DNA from: Bradyrhizobium sp. 195
GTDB lineage: Bacteria; Pseudomonadota; Alphaproteobacteria; Rhizobiales; Xanthobacteraceae
Direction: 5' to 3'
NCBI RefSeq assembly: GCF_023101665.1
Contig: NZ_CP082161.1
Location: 6,572,001-6,636,000, forward strand
DNA: 64,000 nt
Shown: positions 54,104 through 63,958 of the stretch, one piece after another
Layout of the letters: every line of letters begins with the position of its first letter
Position numbering within the stretch: the first letter of the stretch is position 1
The notes under the pieces: generated by a model
The model's database searches: none
Told to the model about the DNA's origin: nothing
Seen by the model: only the letters and a program-made list of their open reading frames with translations
Position numbers and translations under genes: made by a program

Positions 54104-55440
54104 TGGCTCTACCGCTCCCACGCACTTTGGTTCGCGGCAGCTTCCGCCTTGCGAGCCTCATCGCAGCCATTTTCCTGCCGGTTTCCGTCTGCGCGCAGCA
54201 GGCTCAACCGCTCGATGCCCGATTCCTGCTGGGGGTCGGCACGCATCAGGGGCTGGGTGGTCCGGTGAGCGCGCGCGGATACGTCCCTTCGGAGAACGTC
54301 GCGCAGATCAAGCAACTCGGCCTCAACGCTTTCCGCGACGATTTTCCCTGGTCCGATTTCGAAGTGGGCGGACGCCGGATGGGGTTTACGCCCAGGCTCG
54401 GCAGGCTCGAGTCCCAAGTCAGATCCGGCGTCGCGCGTCCCCTTCTGATCCTCGCGTTCGGCCACCATCTGGTGCCGAATTCGTCGCCACCGACGACCGA
54501 TGAAGCGCGACAGCGGTTTGCCGACTATGCTGCTGCGGCAGCGCAATCGGTCGTGGCGCAGCATCCACTTTTCGAGCTCTGGAACGAATGGAATCTGGCG
54601 GCGAAGAAGGACGCCGCATTCTCACCCGAAAACTATCTGGCGCTCGCACAAGTCGCGCGGCCAGCGGTCAAGCGGGTCGCGCCGCATGCGCCTTTCCTGG
54701 TCGGAGCTCTCGGCGACGATCCGGGCTGGACATGGACGGAGAAGATGCTGCGGACCGGCATCCTTCAGTACGCGGACGGCGCCTCGATCCATCTCTACAA
54801 TTTCTGCATGGGCCCAAGCAAACGCACCTCGGCCGAAATCATCGACCGCGTCACGGCGTTTCACCGTCTCGTCGGCCAGGCGAGCGGAAACCCCGATTTT
54901 CCGATCTATATCACCGAGACGGGCTGGACCACGGCGACCAACAAATGCGGCGTCAGCGAGCAGGCCCAGGCCGACAATACGGCGCAGCTCATCTTGTGGG
55001 CAGCGACCGCGACGCGCTGGCTCAAGGGCATGTGGCTCTACGAGCTCAAGGACAGTGGAAAGAATCCATCGGAACTGGAGGACAATTTCGGGCTCTATCG
55101 TTTCGACAATTCGCCAAAGCCGGTTGCCTGTGCCGCCCAGGGCGCCTGGGCCTTCGTTCGCTCCAGCCTGAGTGCCGAACGACGCGAGCTCGCCAGCGGG
55201 GTCGTGTCGATCAACGCATCAACGGCTTCCGGCGGCAGAGTTGCGGTCTGGTCCGAGGCTCCGGATCGACGCTACGAAATCCGGCTCAAGGGCGACCAAC
55301 CAGGCGCAAGCTTTGCGATGCCGTGCGACCAGACGGCAAAGCCTGCGTCCGGGGTCTGGATCCCCGTCTCGAGCACACCGGTCCTGATTGCAGCCAATGA
55401 CAGTGCCGTTCCCGCCCTGGAGATAAGGCCGGCGCGGTAG
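54103..55440 (+). CDS. Exported clan-A type glycoside hydrolase in the exopolysaccharide locus
   Basis: 445 residues. A signal peptide covers about 1-32. A TIM-barrel-like domain of clan GH-A follows: acid/base Glu 162 in FELWNEWN, nucleophile Glu 272 in IYITETGWT. Afterwards GMWLYELKDSGKNPSELEDNFGLYR and a small C-terminal beta domain. Such enzymes near polysaccharide genes trim or release the polymer, like PslG in Pseudomonas. Specificity unknown. Translationally coupled to the preceding glycosyltransferase. Confidence 0.85.
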   Translation: MALPLPRTLVRGSFRLASLIAAIFLPVSVCAQQAQPLDARFLLGVGTHQGLGGPVSARGYVPSENVAQIKQLGLNAFRDDFPWSDFEVGGRRMGFTPRLGRLESQVRSGVARPLLILAFGHHLVPNSSPPTTDEARQRFADYAAAAAQSVVAQHPLFELWNEWNLAAKKDAAFSPENYLALAQVARPAVKRVAPHAPFLVGALGDDPGWTWTEKMLRTGILQYADGASIHLYNFCMGPSKRTSAEIIDRVTAFHRLVGQASGNPDFPIYITETGWTTATNKCGVSEQAQADNTAQLILWAATATRWLKGMWLYELKDSGKNPSELEDNFGLYRFDNSPKPVACAAQGAWAFVRSSLSAERRELASGVVSINASTASGGRVAVWSEAPDRRYEIRLKGDQPGASFAMPCDQTAKPASGVWIPVSSTPVLIAANDSAVPALEIRPAR

Positions 55441-55474
55441 ACGCGATTTTTTTTGCAGACATGAGGTTGACGCG

Positions 55475-56752
55475 ATGAAAGTTCTTTTGACATCCACGCT
55501 TTATCCGACGCCTCAGGCCCCAAAGATCGTCGGCGGCGCAGAGATCTTCGCGCGGCGTTTCGCCGAGGGCCTGGCGCAGCGCGGTGACGAAGTGGAAGTG
55601 ATCCGGGCCGCATCCTCGCCCGAGCAGGCGCGCGAAAGCTGCAACGGCATCAACGTCTATTCCGCGCCGGTGCAGAACATCTACATGCCCTTCACGGAGC
55701 AGAAGAACGTCGCGCTGCGCAGCATCTGGCATGCCGTCGACGACTGGCAGATGCAGGCGCCCCTGATCGCGGAGCGCATCCGGGCTTTCAAACCGGACGT
55801 GTTGCACTCCAACAATTTGTCGGGCCTCACCACCGCGATCTGGCGCGTTGCCGCCCAGCTCGGCGTTCCCGTGCTCCATACGCTTCACGACTATTATCTG
55901 ACCTGCCCGCGCTGCTCGCGCTTCGAGAAGGGACGGTCCTGCGAGCACACCTGCACGAGCTGCGGAATTCTGACCTTTCATCGCAGGCGTGCCACGCATT
56001 GGCTCAGTGCCGTGGTCGGCGTGAGCGAGCGCGTCCTGTCCATTCACACCGAGATGGGCATGTTCTCGGAGACGCCGATCCGCACCGTGATCCGCAACGC
56101 CTCCACCGAGCCGCCGCGTGAGCCCTATCCTCGTCCGGTCTGCACCACGGAAGTGACGTTCGGATTCATCGGCCGCCTCACGGAGGAAAAGGGCATCGAC
56201 AATCTGATGCGGGCGCTGGCTCTGCTGCCCCCGGATCGCATCCGCATGTTGATCGCCGGCCGTGTCAGCGACGAGGAGCAACGACGCCTCAGGACGCTCG
56301 CGCCGGATGCGCGGATCGAATTCATGGGCTTCGTGGTGCCCGACGATTTCTACAAGCAAGTGGACGTGGTGATCGCCCCCTCGATCTGGCACGACCCTGG
56401 CCCGCTGGTCGTCGCCGACGCCAAGGCGGCCGGCAGGCCGCTGCTCGGAACGCGCTTCGGCGGCATGCCCGAGGTCATCGAGCACGGCATCACGGGCTGG
56501 CTGACTGAAGCCGATCCGCAATCCCTGGCCAAGAGCATGCTCGCGGTCGCAGCCGATCCGCACAAGATCGACGAGATCAGCCGGCGCCTCATCGCCGATA
56601 CCAACAAGTGGATATTTTCCGACGTGCTGTCTTCATACAAGAACCTGTATGAACAATTGCGCGAACAGCGGATGTCGCACCTGCGCGCAGCCACAACCGA
56701 AACGCCGCAGGGAGCGGCGGTCGTCGGCAAGGAGCGCCTCATTCCGCGATGA
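55475..56752 (+). CDS. GT4-family glycosyltransferase
   Basis: 425 residues. N-terminal MKVLLTSTLYPTPQAPKIVGGAEIFARRFAEGLAQRG; Cys-rich insert HDYYLTCPRCSRF...CEHTCTSCGI at about 140-170, typical of a GT4 subset; then FGFIGRLTEEKGIDNLMRAL and APSIWHDPGPLVVADAKAAGRPLLG. It should transfer a sugar to the growing exopolysaccharide repeat. The last four bases overlap the flippase start (ATGA). Confidence 0.92.
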   Translation: MKVLLTSTLYPTPQAPKIVGGAEIFARRFAEGLAQRGDEVEVIRAASSPEQARESCNGINVYSAPVQNIYMPFTEQKNVALRSIWHAVDDWQMQAPLIAERIRAFKPDVLHSNNLSGLTTAIWRVAAQLGVPVLHTLHDYYLTCPRCSRFEKGRSCEHTCTSCGILTFHRRRATHWLSAVVGVSERVLSIHTEMGMFSETPIRTVIRNASTEPPREPYPRPVCTTEVTFGFIGRLTEEKGIDNLMRALALLPPDRIRMLIAGRVSDEEQRRLRTLAPDARIEFMGFVVPDDFYKQVDVVIAPSIWHDPGPLVVADAKAAGRPLLGTRFGGMPEVIEHGITGWLTEADPQSLAKSMLAVAADPHKIDEISRRLIADTNKWIFSDVLSSYKNLYEQLREQRMSHLRAATTETPQGAAVVGKERLIPR

Positions 56753-58140
56753 CACGCCTCCTCGCGATGGCGGGCTACGTCTATCAGAGCGCCGCGGCGA
56801 TCATCCTGATCTTCGCGATCAGCCATCTGCTGCCCGCTGCCGACTACACCAGCTTTTCGCTCGCGCTGGCCTCGAGCCAATTGCTCTGCGTGCTGATGTT
56901 CGAGTGGCTGCAACTCGCCGGACTGCGTTTCCTGGCCGCAGCCGGGGAGAACGAGGCGGCCCGGCTGAGGTGGTCGCTGTTTGCAGCAGGCCTGTCGAGT
57001 GCGGGCGCGCTCGTCGTGGTCGGGAGCTGCGCATCCGTGGCCAGCGCGCTCCCGACCGGGATTATCGCGCTAGGACTGGGCATATCCGTGCTTCAGGGCT
57101 TGACGGATCTCTACTTCCTGTCGGTCCGTCTGTCCGACCGGCTGGGCGTCGCGTCCTCTCTTCTTGCGCTGCGTGCCACCGCGCTTCTGGTAGGCGCCGC
57201 CGTGGGAGGAGCGATTTCGGGGACGGCTGAAGCTGCGCTGCTCGGGATTGCGTCGGGTCACATGCTGGGGCTCGTCGCGGGCCTCGTCTCGTATCGCACG
57301 CCGCTGGAACGCGCCTCGTTGCAGGCGATGCTGACCGACTGGAAGACCTTCGCCCGCTACGGCATGCTCGCGGCGGGCGCATCGGTCATCCATTTGTCGG
57401 TGCCGGTGCTGCTCCGTGTCATCATCATCGGCCGGCTGGGCGCAACGGGGGCAGGTGCCGGATTTTCGATCGCGCTCGACCTGCTGCAGCGTCCGTTCTG
57501 GGTCCTCAACGCCGCAATTCACACCGTGAGCTATCCCGAATTGGTCAAGGACTTCGAACACGGGACCGCCGTGAAGTCGGTTCAATCGGCGCGGCGGATG
57601 TTCGAATTCATGATCTGCACGACCCTCGTGCTGCTCGGCGGCCTGGTCGGCTTCATTCCGGATGCAGCCCGTATCCTGGTGCCGCGGGAGAGCCTTGACG
57701 GCTTCCTGGCGACGGCGCCCACGGTAGCCGCCTTCTATTTCCTGCACACACATCTCCAGGCCACCATCGCGGTGGTTCCACACCTGGAGAAGCTCGCGAC
57801 CAGGCTGGTGCTCGTCGCGGCCGGCCAGCTCGCGATCGTCGCAGCCGTCGCGCTGGTCGCAGTATGGGCCGGCCTGTCGCCGCGACAGGCAGTCGGCTGC
57901 GCTTCGCTCGCCACCCTCGCAACGATCCTGATCGCGCTCGGTCCGACCCTGCGGTTCGAGGCATTCCCGCGCTGGCCGTTGGTCATGCAGGCATTGGTGG
58001 CCGCAATCCTGATCGGATCGCTCGGCTCGATGCCGACGGAGCCCGCGACATGGCTCGCCGGCAAGATCGTGATCGCCGCGATTGCGACGGCGATCATCGG
58101 GTGGCGCGGAGATTTTCTGCTGCTGGCCCGCCGCAGCTGA
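56749..58140 (+). CDS. Polysaccharide flippase-like membrane protein (Wzx/MVF type)
   Basis: 463 residues with about 12-14 hydrophobic segments and few charged ones, start MTRLLAMAGYVYQSAAAIILIFAISHLL. The size and pattern match Wzx or O-antigen flippases, which move the lipid-linked repeat unit across the inner membrane. Overlaps the preceding glycosyltransferase by four bases. It is the end of the co-oriented run before a 527-bp gap. Confidence 0.82.
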   Translation: MTRLLAMAGYVYQSAAAIILIFAISHLLPAADYTSFSLALASSQLLCVLMFEWLQLAGLRFLAAAGENEAARLRWSLFAAGLSSAGALVVVGSCASVASALPTGIIALGLGISVLQGLTDLYFLSVRLSDRLGVASSLLALRATALLVGAAVGGAISGTAEAALLGIASGHMLGLVAGLVSYRTPLERASLQAMLTDWKTFARYGMLAAGASVIHLSVPVLLRVIIIGRLGATGAGAGFSIALDLLQRPFWVLNAAIHTVSYPELVKDFEHGTAVKSVQSARRMFEFMICTTLVLLGGLVGFIPDAARILVPRESLDGFLATAPTVAAFYFLHTHLQATIAVVPHLEKLATRLVLVAAGQLAIVAAVALVAVWAGLSPRQAVGCASLATLATILIALGPTLRFEAFPRWPLVMQALVAAILIGSLGSMPTEPATWLAGKIVIAAIATAIIGWRGDFLLLARRS

Positions 58141-58667
58141 TTCGTCGCGAGCAGCCCGATGCCATCACATGGAGTGAACGGCTGAGCCATGGGGCGAAGG
58201 GCTGCAGTTCCTGCGCGGAACCGTTGCGTGTCATGCTCCGGGATTCTACTGGTACAACCAAAGCGATAAAATCTATTAAATTGCTCGCCGACGAAAAATA
58301 AAGGCATCTGCCGGCTTCCTGTGCAGTCCGATAGTGAGGACGGAGACTGGGGTTAGCTTTACTGGCCGCAACTCCGAGCACCACGATGCCTGTGGCACGC
58401 TCAAGCCGAAGCGTTCTCGCAAGGGCACGCGCACATATATTCAGCAGTGCAATTGTTGAAAATCACGAAAGCGCCTTCCTCACGTCATCCTGCCCCGGCA
58501 TCGCATTCCTATTCTGCTGCAAAGAGCGAATCTGTTCCTGCACAAGGAACCCCACTTCGCTCGCGATTTGTAGCTTCTATTTTTATCTGAAATTCACACT
58601 CGACACAGAAGCTTGAACGCAAATCCCTGCGAGCAATTTTGCTCGCGCTGAAAAACTCGAGTGTGCA
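58141..58667 (+). promoter_or_regulatory. 527-bp intergenic region before the secreted hydrolase
   Basis: No gene seen. A stretch around 58255-58300 is unusually AT-rich. A perfect hairpin GCGAGCAA/TTGCTCGC (58629-58646) lies 21 bp before the start at 58668, where no clear Shine-Dalgarno sequence precedes the ATG. The region probably holds the promoter and leader of the large hydrolase gene. Confidence 0.4.
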
Positions 58668-61600
58668 ATGTCAGACCAGACCATCCTGTCCGCCAGCGGC
58701 TTCATCAACTCCATCGGCGTCAACACGCACGCCGGATTCGGGTGGACCGGCTACAACAATCTCGCGCTGATGGTCGATGACCTCGAATATCTCGGCGTCA
58801 CCCATCTCCGCGACGCGATGGGGACCAGCCCGGCCGCGCAGCCCGTCGTCGACGGGCTGGCCGCTGCCGGCTACAAATTCGACTTCCTGGTGTCGTCCGC
58901 CCTGCCTCAGACAGGCACGGTCGGGCTGCAGAACTACATCGCCTCGCTCCAGAAATTCGTGACGAGCCATGCGGGCAGCATCAGCGCCATCGAGGGGCTT
59001 AACGAAGCCAATCACCAGCCCTTCAGCTACAACGGCAGCTCGAGCCTCACGGCCGCGGCTCAGTTCCAGAGCGCGCTCTATCAGGCCGTCAATGCCAACG
59101 CCGCGCTCGGCAGCATCCCCGTCTACAATCTGTCATTGGCCTACAACGATCCGCAAGGCTACAGCAAGCTCGGCGACATGTCGGGCTCCGTCGACTACGC
59201 CAACGCCCACGCCTATGTCAGCACCAGCCTCAATCCGAGCAGCTCCATTGCGGAAACGCTGAGCGCCGTCATGACCGCGGCGCCGGGAAAGCCCGTCGTG
59301 ATCACGGAAACCGGCTACACCACGCAAGCCAACACCCAATATCTCGGCGTCAACGAGACGGTGCAGGCCAAGTCGATCCTGAATACGCTGGCTGATGCCT
59401 ACAAGGCCGGCGTCAGCGCGACTTATCTCTACGAACTGTTCGACCGCGACTCGTCCGCCGGCAATACCAATCCCGAAGCCAATTTCGGACTGTTCAACTC
59501 CGACGGGACGCCGAAGCTCGCCGCGACGGCCATTCACAACCTGACGACCATTCTGGCCGACGACGGCAAGGGCGGCCTGCAGCCGACTGATCCCTTGAAC
59601 TACACCCTGAGCAACATGCCTGCGTCGGGCAACAGCATGGTGCTCGGCAAGAGCAACGGCGCCTACGAGCTCGTCGTGTGGGCGGAGCCGAAGCTCTGGA
59701 AGGACGCCAACGACACCGAGATTTCCAATCCGACCGAGACCGTCACGGTGAACCTCGGTGGCGTGCATCATTCGGTGAAGGTGTATGACACCCTGACGGG
59801 AACCACGGCGATCGCCAGCTACACCGACGTCAGCACGATCACCATCCCGGTCAGCGATCACCCGCTGATCATCGAGATCGACGCGCCCCCGACCACTTCG
59901 ACTCCGCCGGACACCCGGACCAGCATCACCGGCACGGCTGCCGAGATCGTACCGCAACTGTCAGACCTGAGCGAGTCGACCGCGCTGCAGACCATCACGC
60001 TGACCGACTCGCACGTGCTGCCGGTCGCCTCCAAGGCGACCATGGACTACATCATTGCCCACTACGGCAGCGCTCTCTCCAAGATCCAGGGCGGATACTC
60101 GTTCTCGGTGACGAATGCTGCCGCGACCTGGAGCAACACGAAGACCTATAACGCCAGCGGAACGCTTCTGTCGAAGTCGGATACCGGTCTGAATTCGAGC
60201 GGACAGCCGACCTCGACCACCGTCGCCTACACCGACGGCTCCAAGGACCTGATCAGCTACACCAATGGCGTGCAGACGAAATTCGTTCATGTCGGCACCG
60301 ACGCAACCAGGACCACCGATACCTACAACACGGCCGGAATCCTCCTGAGCGAGGTCGTCCAGAAGTCCGACGGCTATTACTCCACCACGCTGTACACGAG
60401 CGGCGTGAAGACGGCCGCCTACGTCAAGAATGCCGACGGTTCGCAGGACAACTATACCTACGGCATCACCGGCAAGAGCTTCACCACCCAGGTGCAGCAT
60501 CTCGACGCCTCGGGGAAGGTCACCTCGGTGACCCGCAGCCATGCCGACGGCTCGCTGGATTCGACGCAAGTCTACAACAGCGACGGCAGCAGCGTGATCA
60601 CCACCTATAGCGCCACGGGCGTCAAGCTGGTCGAGACGGCCTATCATGCCGATCACAGCAAGGACGTCTGGACCTACAATATCAAGGGCCAGAGCTACGC
60701 GACCGAGCACGACGTCTACAATTCGACCGGCTTCCTCACCAGCCTGACGCGGCTGCACGGCGACGGCAGCCTCGCCTTCAAGCTGGTCCAGACGCCCGAC
60801 GGCACCAAGACGACCGATTGGTACAATGCCGCCGGCAGCCTCACCAGCGAGGTCGTGCAGAAGGCGGACGGCTATACCTCGACGACGGTCTACAGCAACG
60901 GCGTCAAGACCAATACCTATGTCAAGAATGCCGATGGCAGCCAGGACAACTACGCCTTTGGCATCACCGGCCAGAGCTACACCACGCTGATCCAGCACGT
61001 CGATCCGTCCGGCAAGGTCACCGCCGTGACCCGCAAGCATGCCGACGGCACGCTCGACTATACCCAGGTCATCAACAGCGATGGCAGCAGCGTCGTCACC
61101 AACTATGACGCTGCGGGAACGCGGACGAAGGAAACCGACTATCACGCCGATGGCAGCAAGGACGTTTTCCTCTTCAACATCACCGGCCAGACCTACACGA
61201 CCGAGCACGACATCTACGATGCGACCGGCTTCCTCACCACGCTGATCCGCAAGCACGCCGACGGCAGCATGGCGTTCAAGCTGGTGCAGAGCGCCGATGG
61301 GACCAAGACCACGGACTGGTACGACGCCAACGGCGTCCTCACCAGCGAGGTGCTCCAGAAGCCAAGCGGCTACAGCGCGACCACGGTGTACACCAATGGC
61401 GTGAAGACTGCGGCTTACATCACCAACGCCGACATGAGTCACGACAACTATAGCTACAACATCACCGGCCAGAGCTACACCACGCAGTACCAGCACCTCG
61501 ATCCGACCGGCCAGACGACGGAGGTGACCCGCTGGCACGCCGACGGCTCGCTCGACTACACTCAGGTCGTCAACGACGACGGCAGCAGCGTGGTCACCAA

Positions 61601-62576
61601 CTACGATACAGCCGGCGTCAAGAAGACGGAGACCGACTACCACGCCGATGGGTCGAAGGACGTCTTCCAGTTCCACATCGTCGGCCAGACCTATACGAAC
61701 GAGCACGACAGCTACGATTCGACCGGCTTCCTCACCGATATCGTTCGCACCCACGCCGACAACAGCCTGGCCTTCACGCTGGAGCAGAGCGCCGACGGCA
61801 CCAAAACCTCCGACTGGTACGACGCCAACGGCGTCATCACCAGCGAGGTGACGACCAAGAGCGATGGTTACAGCTCTACGACCGTCTATAACAGCGGCGT
61901 GAAGAGCGCTGCCTATATCAAGAATGCGGATGGCACGTCGGACAACTGGAATTACAACATCACCGGGCAGTCCTACACCACCCAGCATCAACACCTCGAT
62001 GCCTCGGGCAAGATGGTCGAGCTCACCCGGACCCACGCCGACGGCACCCTGGACTATACCCAGGTCATCCACGACGACGGCAGCAAGCTGACCGACATCT
62101 ACAACAGCGCCGGCAACAAGACCCAGGAGATCGCCAACAACGCCGACGGATCGAAGGACGTCTTCCTGTTCAACTTCAACGGACAGACCGGAACGACGCA
62201 GCACGAGAATTACAACTCCGCCAGCGCGCTCCAATTCTTCGATCAGAGCAAGACCGACGGCACCCACAACGTCACGGCCGTCGCCAGCGGCGTAACGATC
62301 CACGGCGGCGCCGGCAACGACGTGTTCTCGGCGGCACCCAGCGCAACAACGGTGGCTTACGATCACGGCCAGGACCAGATCCTCAATTTCCAGGCCGGCG
62401 ATGGCACAACTCACGACGTGGTCCAGATCTCGAAGCTGCTCGCCGCGGACTACAGTCACCTGCAAATGACGCAGTCCGGCACGAACGCGCTCATCACGTT
62501 CTCGGCCAATGATTCGATCCTGCTGAAGAACGTCTATGTCTCCAGCCTGACGAGCCACGACTTCTTGTTCGTCTGA
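58668..62576 (+). CDS. Large secreted glycoside hydrolase with 166-residue repeats and RTX-like C-terminus
   Basis: 1302 residues without an N-terminal signal peptide. Residues 1-400 are a clan GH-A-like hydrolase: Asn112-Glu113 in EGLNEANH, Glu214 in VVITETGYTT, YLYELFDRD and NFGLFNSDGTPK, shared with the protein at 54103. A Pro/Thr linker (about 405-420) follows. Residues 625-1122 hold three exact 166-residue units (498 bp) of YNSDGSSV...HADGSKDV type, flanked by partial units. At 1207-1222 GGAGNDVFS begins a single RTX-like motif; the last 90 residues look like a type I secretion signal. No secretion ABC transporter is nearby. Confidence 0.85.
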   Translation: MSDQTILSASGFINSIGVNTHAGFGWTGYNNLALMVDDLEYLGVTHLRDAMGTSPAAQPVVDGLAAAGYKFDFLVSSALPQTGTVGLQNYIASLQKFVTSHAGSISAIEGLNEANHQPFSYNGSSSLTAAAQFQSALYQAVNANAALGSIPVYNLSLAYNDPQGYSKLGDMSGSVDYANAHAYVSTSLNPSSSIAETLSAVMTAAPGKPVVITETGYTTQANTQYLGVNETVQAKSILNTLADAYKAGVSATYLYELFDRDSSAGNTNPEANFGLFNSDGTPKLAATAIHNLTTILADDGKGGLQPTDPLNYTLSNMPASGNSMVLGKSNGAYELVVWAEPKLWKDANDTEISNPTETVTVNLGGVHHSVKVYDTLTGTTAIASYTDVSTITIPVSDHPLIIEIDAPPTTSTPPDTRTSITGTAAEIVPQLSDLSESTALQTITLTDSHVLPVASKATMDYIIAHYGSALSKIQGGYSFSVTNAAATWSNTKTYNASGTLLSKSDTGLNSSGQPTSTTVAYTDGSKDLISYTNGVQTKFVHVGTDATRTTDTYNTAGILLSEVVQKSDGYYSTTLYTSGVKTAAYVKNADGSQDNYTYGITGKSFTTQVQHLDASGKVTSVTRSHADGSLDSTQVYNSDGSSVITTYSATGVKLVETAYHADHSKDVWTYNIKGQSYATEHDVYNSTGFLTSLTRLHGDGSLAFKLVQTPDGTKTTDWYNAAGSLTSEVVQKADGYTSTTVYSNGVKTNTYVKNADGSQDNYAFGITGQSYTTLIQHVDPSGKVTAVTRKHADGTLDYTQVINSDGSSVVTNYDAAGTRTKETDYHADGSKDVFLFNITGQTYTTEHDIYDATGFLTTLIRKHADGSMAFKLVQSADGTKTTDWYDANGVLTSEVLQKPSGYSATTVYTNGVKTAAYITNADMSHDNYSYNITGQSYTTQYQHLDPTGQTTEVTRWHADGSLDYTQVVNDDGSSVVTNYDTAGVKKTETDYHADGSKDVFQFHIVGQTYTNEHDSYDSTGFLTDIVRTHADNSLAFTLEQSADGTKTSDWYDANGVITSEVTTKSDGYSSTTVYNSGVKSAAYIKNADGTSDNWNYNITGQSYTTQHQHLDASGKMVELTRTHADGTLDYTQVIHDDGSKLTDIYNSAGNKTQEIANNADGSKDVFLFNFNGQTGTTQHENYNSASALQFFDQSKTDGTHNVTAVASGVTIHGGAGNDVFSAAPSATTVAYDHGQDQILNFQAGDGTTHDVVQISKLLAADYSHLQMTQSGTNALITFSANDSILLKNVYVSSLTSHDFLFV
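60540..62033 (+). repeat. Three 498-bp tandem units in the secreted hydrolase gene
   Basis: Units start at 60540, 61038 and 61536, exactly 498 bp apart, with a partial unit beginning again at 62034. Each codes for 166 residues starting HADG(S/T)LD. The sequences differ in many codons, so the repeats are old and kept in frame. Confidence 0.92.
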
Positions 62577-62615
62577 GTCCGACGAAATACTGCCCAGACG
62601 CGCGCCACGTCGCTG

Positions 62616-62648
62616 GGGGGCCGGGACCATGCAGGGGTCCCGGCCCCC
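62616..62648 (+). terminator. Intrinsic-type terminator after the secreted hydrolase
   Basis: A 13-bp perfect stem GGGGGCCGGGACC/GGTCCCGGCCCCC with a 7-base loop, followed by AATTCTTTAT, 39 bp after the stop codon. Confidence 0.75.
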
Positions 62649-62830
62649 AATTCTTTATCGGGCGCCTGCCTCATCGATGAGCAGAGAGCTGATTGCCATC
62701 CGCAATTGGATGGGCCCCATGAATTCTGACGACTTGCCGCGATTGCGCCGCATCGACCCGCGCGCTTGCGAACTTGCGTCACAATTCGCCTCTAGAAGAA
62801 ACACGAACCGCGCAAGGACTCCGAGGCCCG

Positions 62831-63958
62831 ATGCAAGCCAGTGAAGCAAGACGTTTTGTCGTTCTCGACTTCTACCGCTTCGTCGCCGCGCTCGGGGTCT
62901 TCATCTTCCACCTGAAGCTGATCGACACGGGGATCTCGCCGGCCTGGAACGGGTCCTACGGCCTGTTCGTGGACATGTTCTTCATCCTGTCCGGCTTCGT
63001 GATCTCCTACTCCTATCCGTCCGATGCGCGCGGCATGCGCGCCTATTCCCGTTTCATGATCCGCCGCATCGCGCGGATCTATCCGCTGCACCTGCTGAGC
63101 CTGCTCATCTTCGTGGTGCTGATCGGCGTCGGTCTGGAGCGTACCGCGCGGTCGACCCCGCTGGACTTCCTGTATAACGTGCTGCTGCTGCAGGCCTGGG
63201 GCGTCACCGATCACCTCAGCTTCAACTCGCCATCCTGGTCGATCAGCGCGGAATTCTTCTGCTATCTGATCTTCCCGCTCTTGATGCTGTTTGCGCGCAA
63301 GCTGCATCCCCTTGGGTTGGCCGCAATCGTCGCGGCGCTGTATCTGGTCCTGGCGCACGGCCATTTGCCGATCTGGCAGGAACGGTCGCAGATGTACGGG
63401 GCCAATTACGACTACGGCATGCTCCGCGCGCTGCCGAGCTTCCTGAACGGCATCCTGCTCGCGATCCTGTTCCGGTTGTCGCAGCCCTACCGGCAGAAGC
63501 GTGTGGTGTTCGCCGGCATCGCCATGTTCGGCATCTCCGTGCTCGTCCTCAACGTCTTCGCCAAGCCGGACCTTGCCATTCTGCTGTTCTCCTGCGCCAT
63601 TCTGCTGACCGCAGTCGGCGAAAGCGCCTTCGCCGAATTCCCCGGCGCCCGCCTGCTTGGACGGCTCGGCAACACCTCGTACGCCATCTACATGCTGCAC
63701 GATGCCGTTCTGATTGCCGTGTTCAAGCCGCTATGGACCTGGCTCGGATTGCGCCCGGATCAGTTCGGCCTCTTCGCCCTTGCCTGCTGCGTGGTGCTGA
63801 CAATCGTCGCAGACCGCACCTACGCCTATTTCGAGAATCCCGCGCGGCGCCTGCTCAATCGCTTGGCCGACACCGCGCCGGTATCCCCCCGCAAGGTCCG
63901 GCCGGTGACGGCCGAGACGTCCATGCGCTTCGAGAACACGGAGCGGGCGGTCAACTGA
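62831..63958 (+). CDS. Acyltransferase 3 family membrane protein
   Basis: 375 residues from the ATG with GAGG four bases upstream. RRFVVLDFYRFVAALGVFIFHLKL holds the catalytic Arg and His; then FVDMFFILSGFVISYSY and RRIARIYPLHLLSLL, and near the end GNTSYAIYMLHDAVLIAV. About ten transmembrane helices. It should O-acylate the exopolysaccharide or its lipid-linked precursor. Similar in type to the protein at 48413 but not closely so. Last complete gene of the window. Confidence 0.9.
   Translation: MQASEARRFVVLDFYRFVAALGVFIFHLKLIDTGISPAWNGSYGLFVDMFFILSGFVISYSYPSDARGMRAYSRFMIRRIARIYPLHLLSLLIFVVLIGVGLERTARSTPLDFLYNVLLLQAWGVTDHLSFNSPSWSISAEFFCYLIFPLLMLFARKLHPLGLAAIVAALYLVLAHGHLPIWQERSQMYGANYDYGMLRALPSFLNGILLAILFRLSQPYRQKRVVFAGIAMFGISVLVLNVFAKPDLAILLFSCAILLTAVGESAFAEFPGARLLGRLGNTSYAIYMLHDAVLIAVFKPLWTWLGLRPDQFGLFALACCVVLTIVADRTYAYFENPARRLLNRLADTAPVSPRKVRPVTAETSMRFENTERAVN

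Noticed and set aside
58386..58616. Short 76-codon frame in the gap before the secreted hydrolase
   Set aside because: No ribosome site and Cys/Ser-rich composition unlike neighbouring genes.
59961..62630. Open frame of 889 codons on the minus strand opposite the secreted hydrolase
   Set aside because: It mirrors the repeat region of the plus-strand gene, has low-complexity Val/Gly/Asp/Ala composition and no recognisable motif; caused by codon bias in GC-rich DNA.
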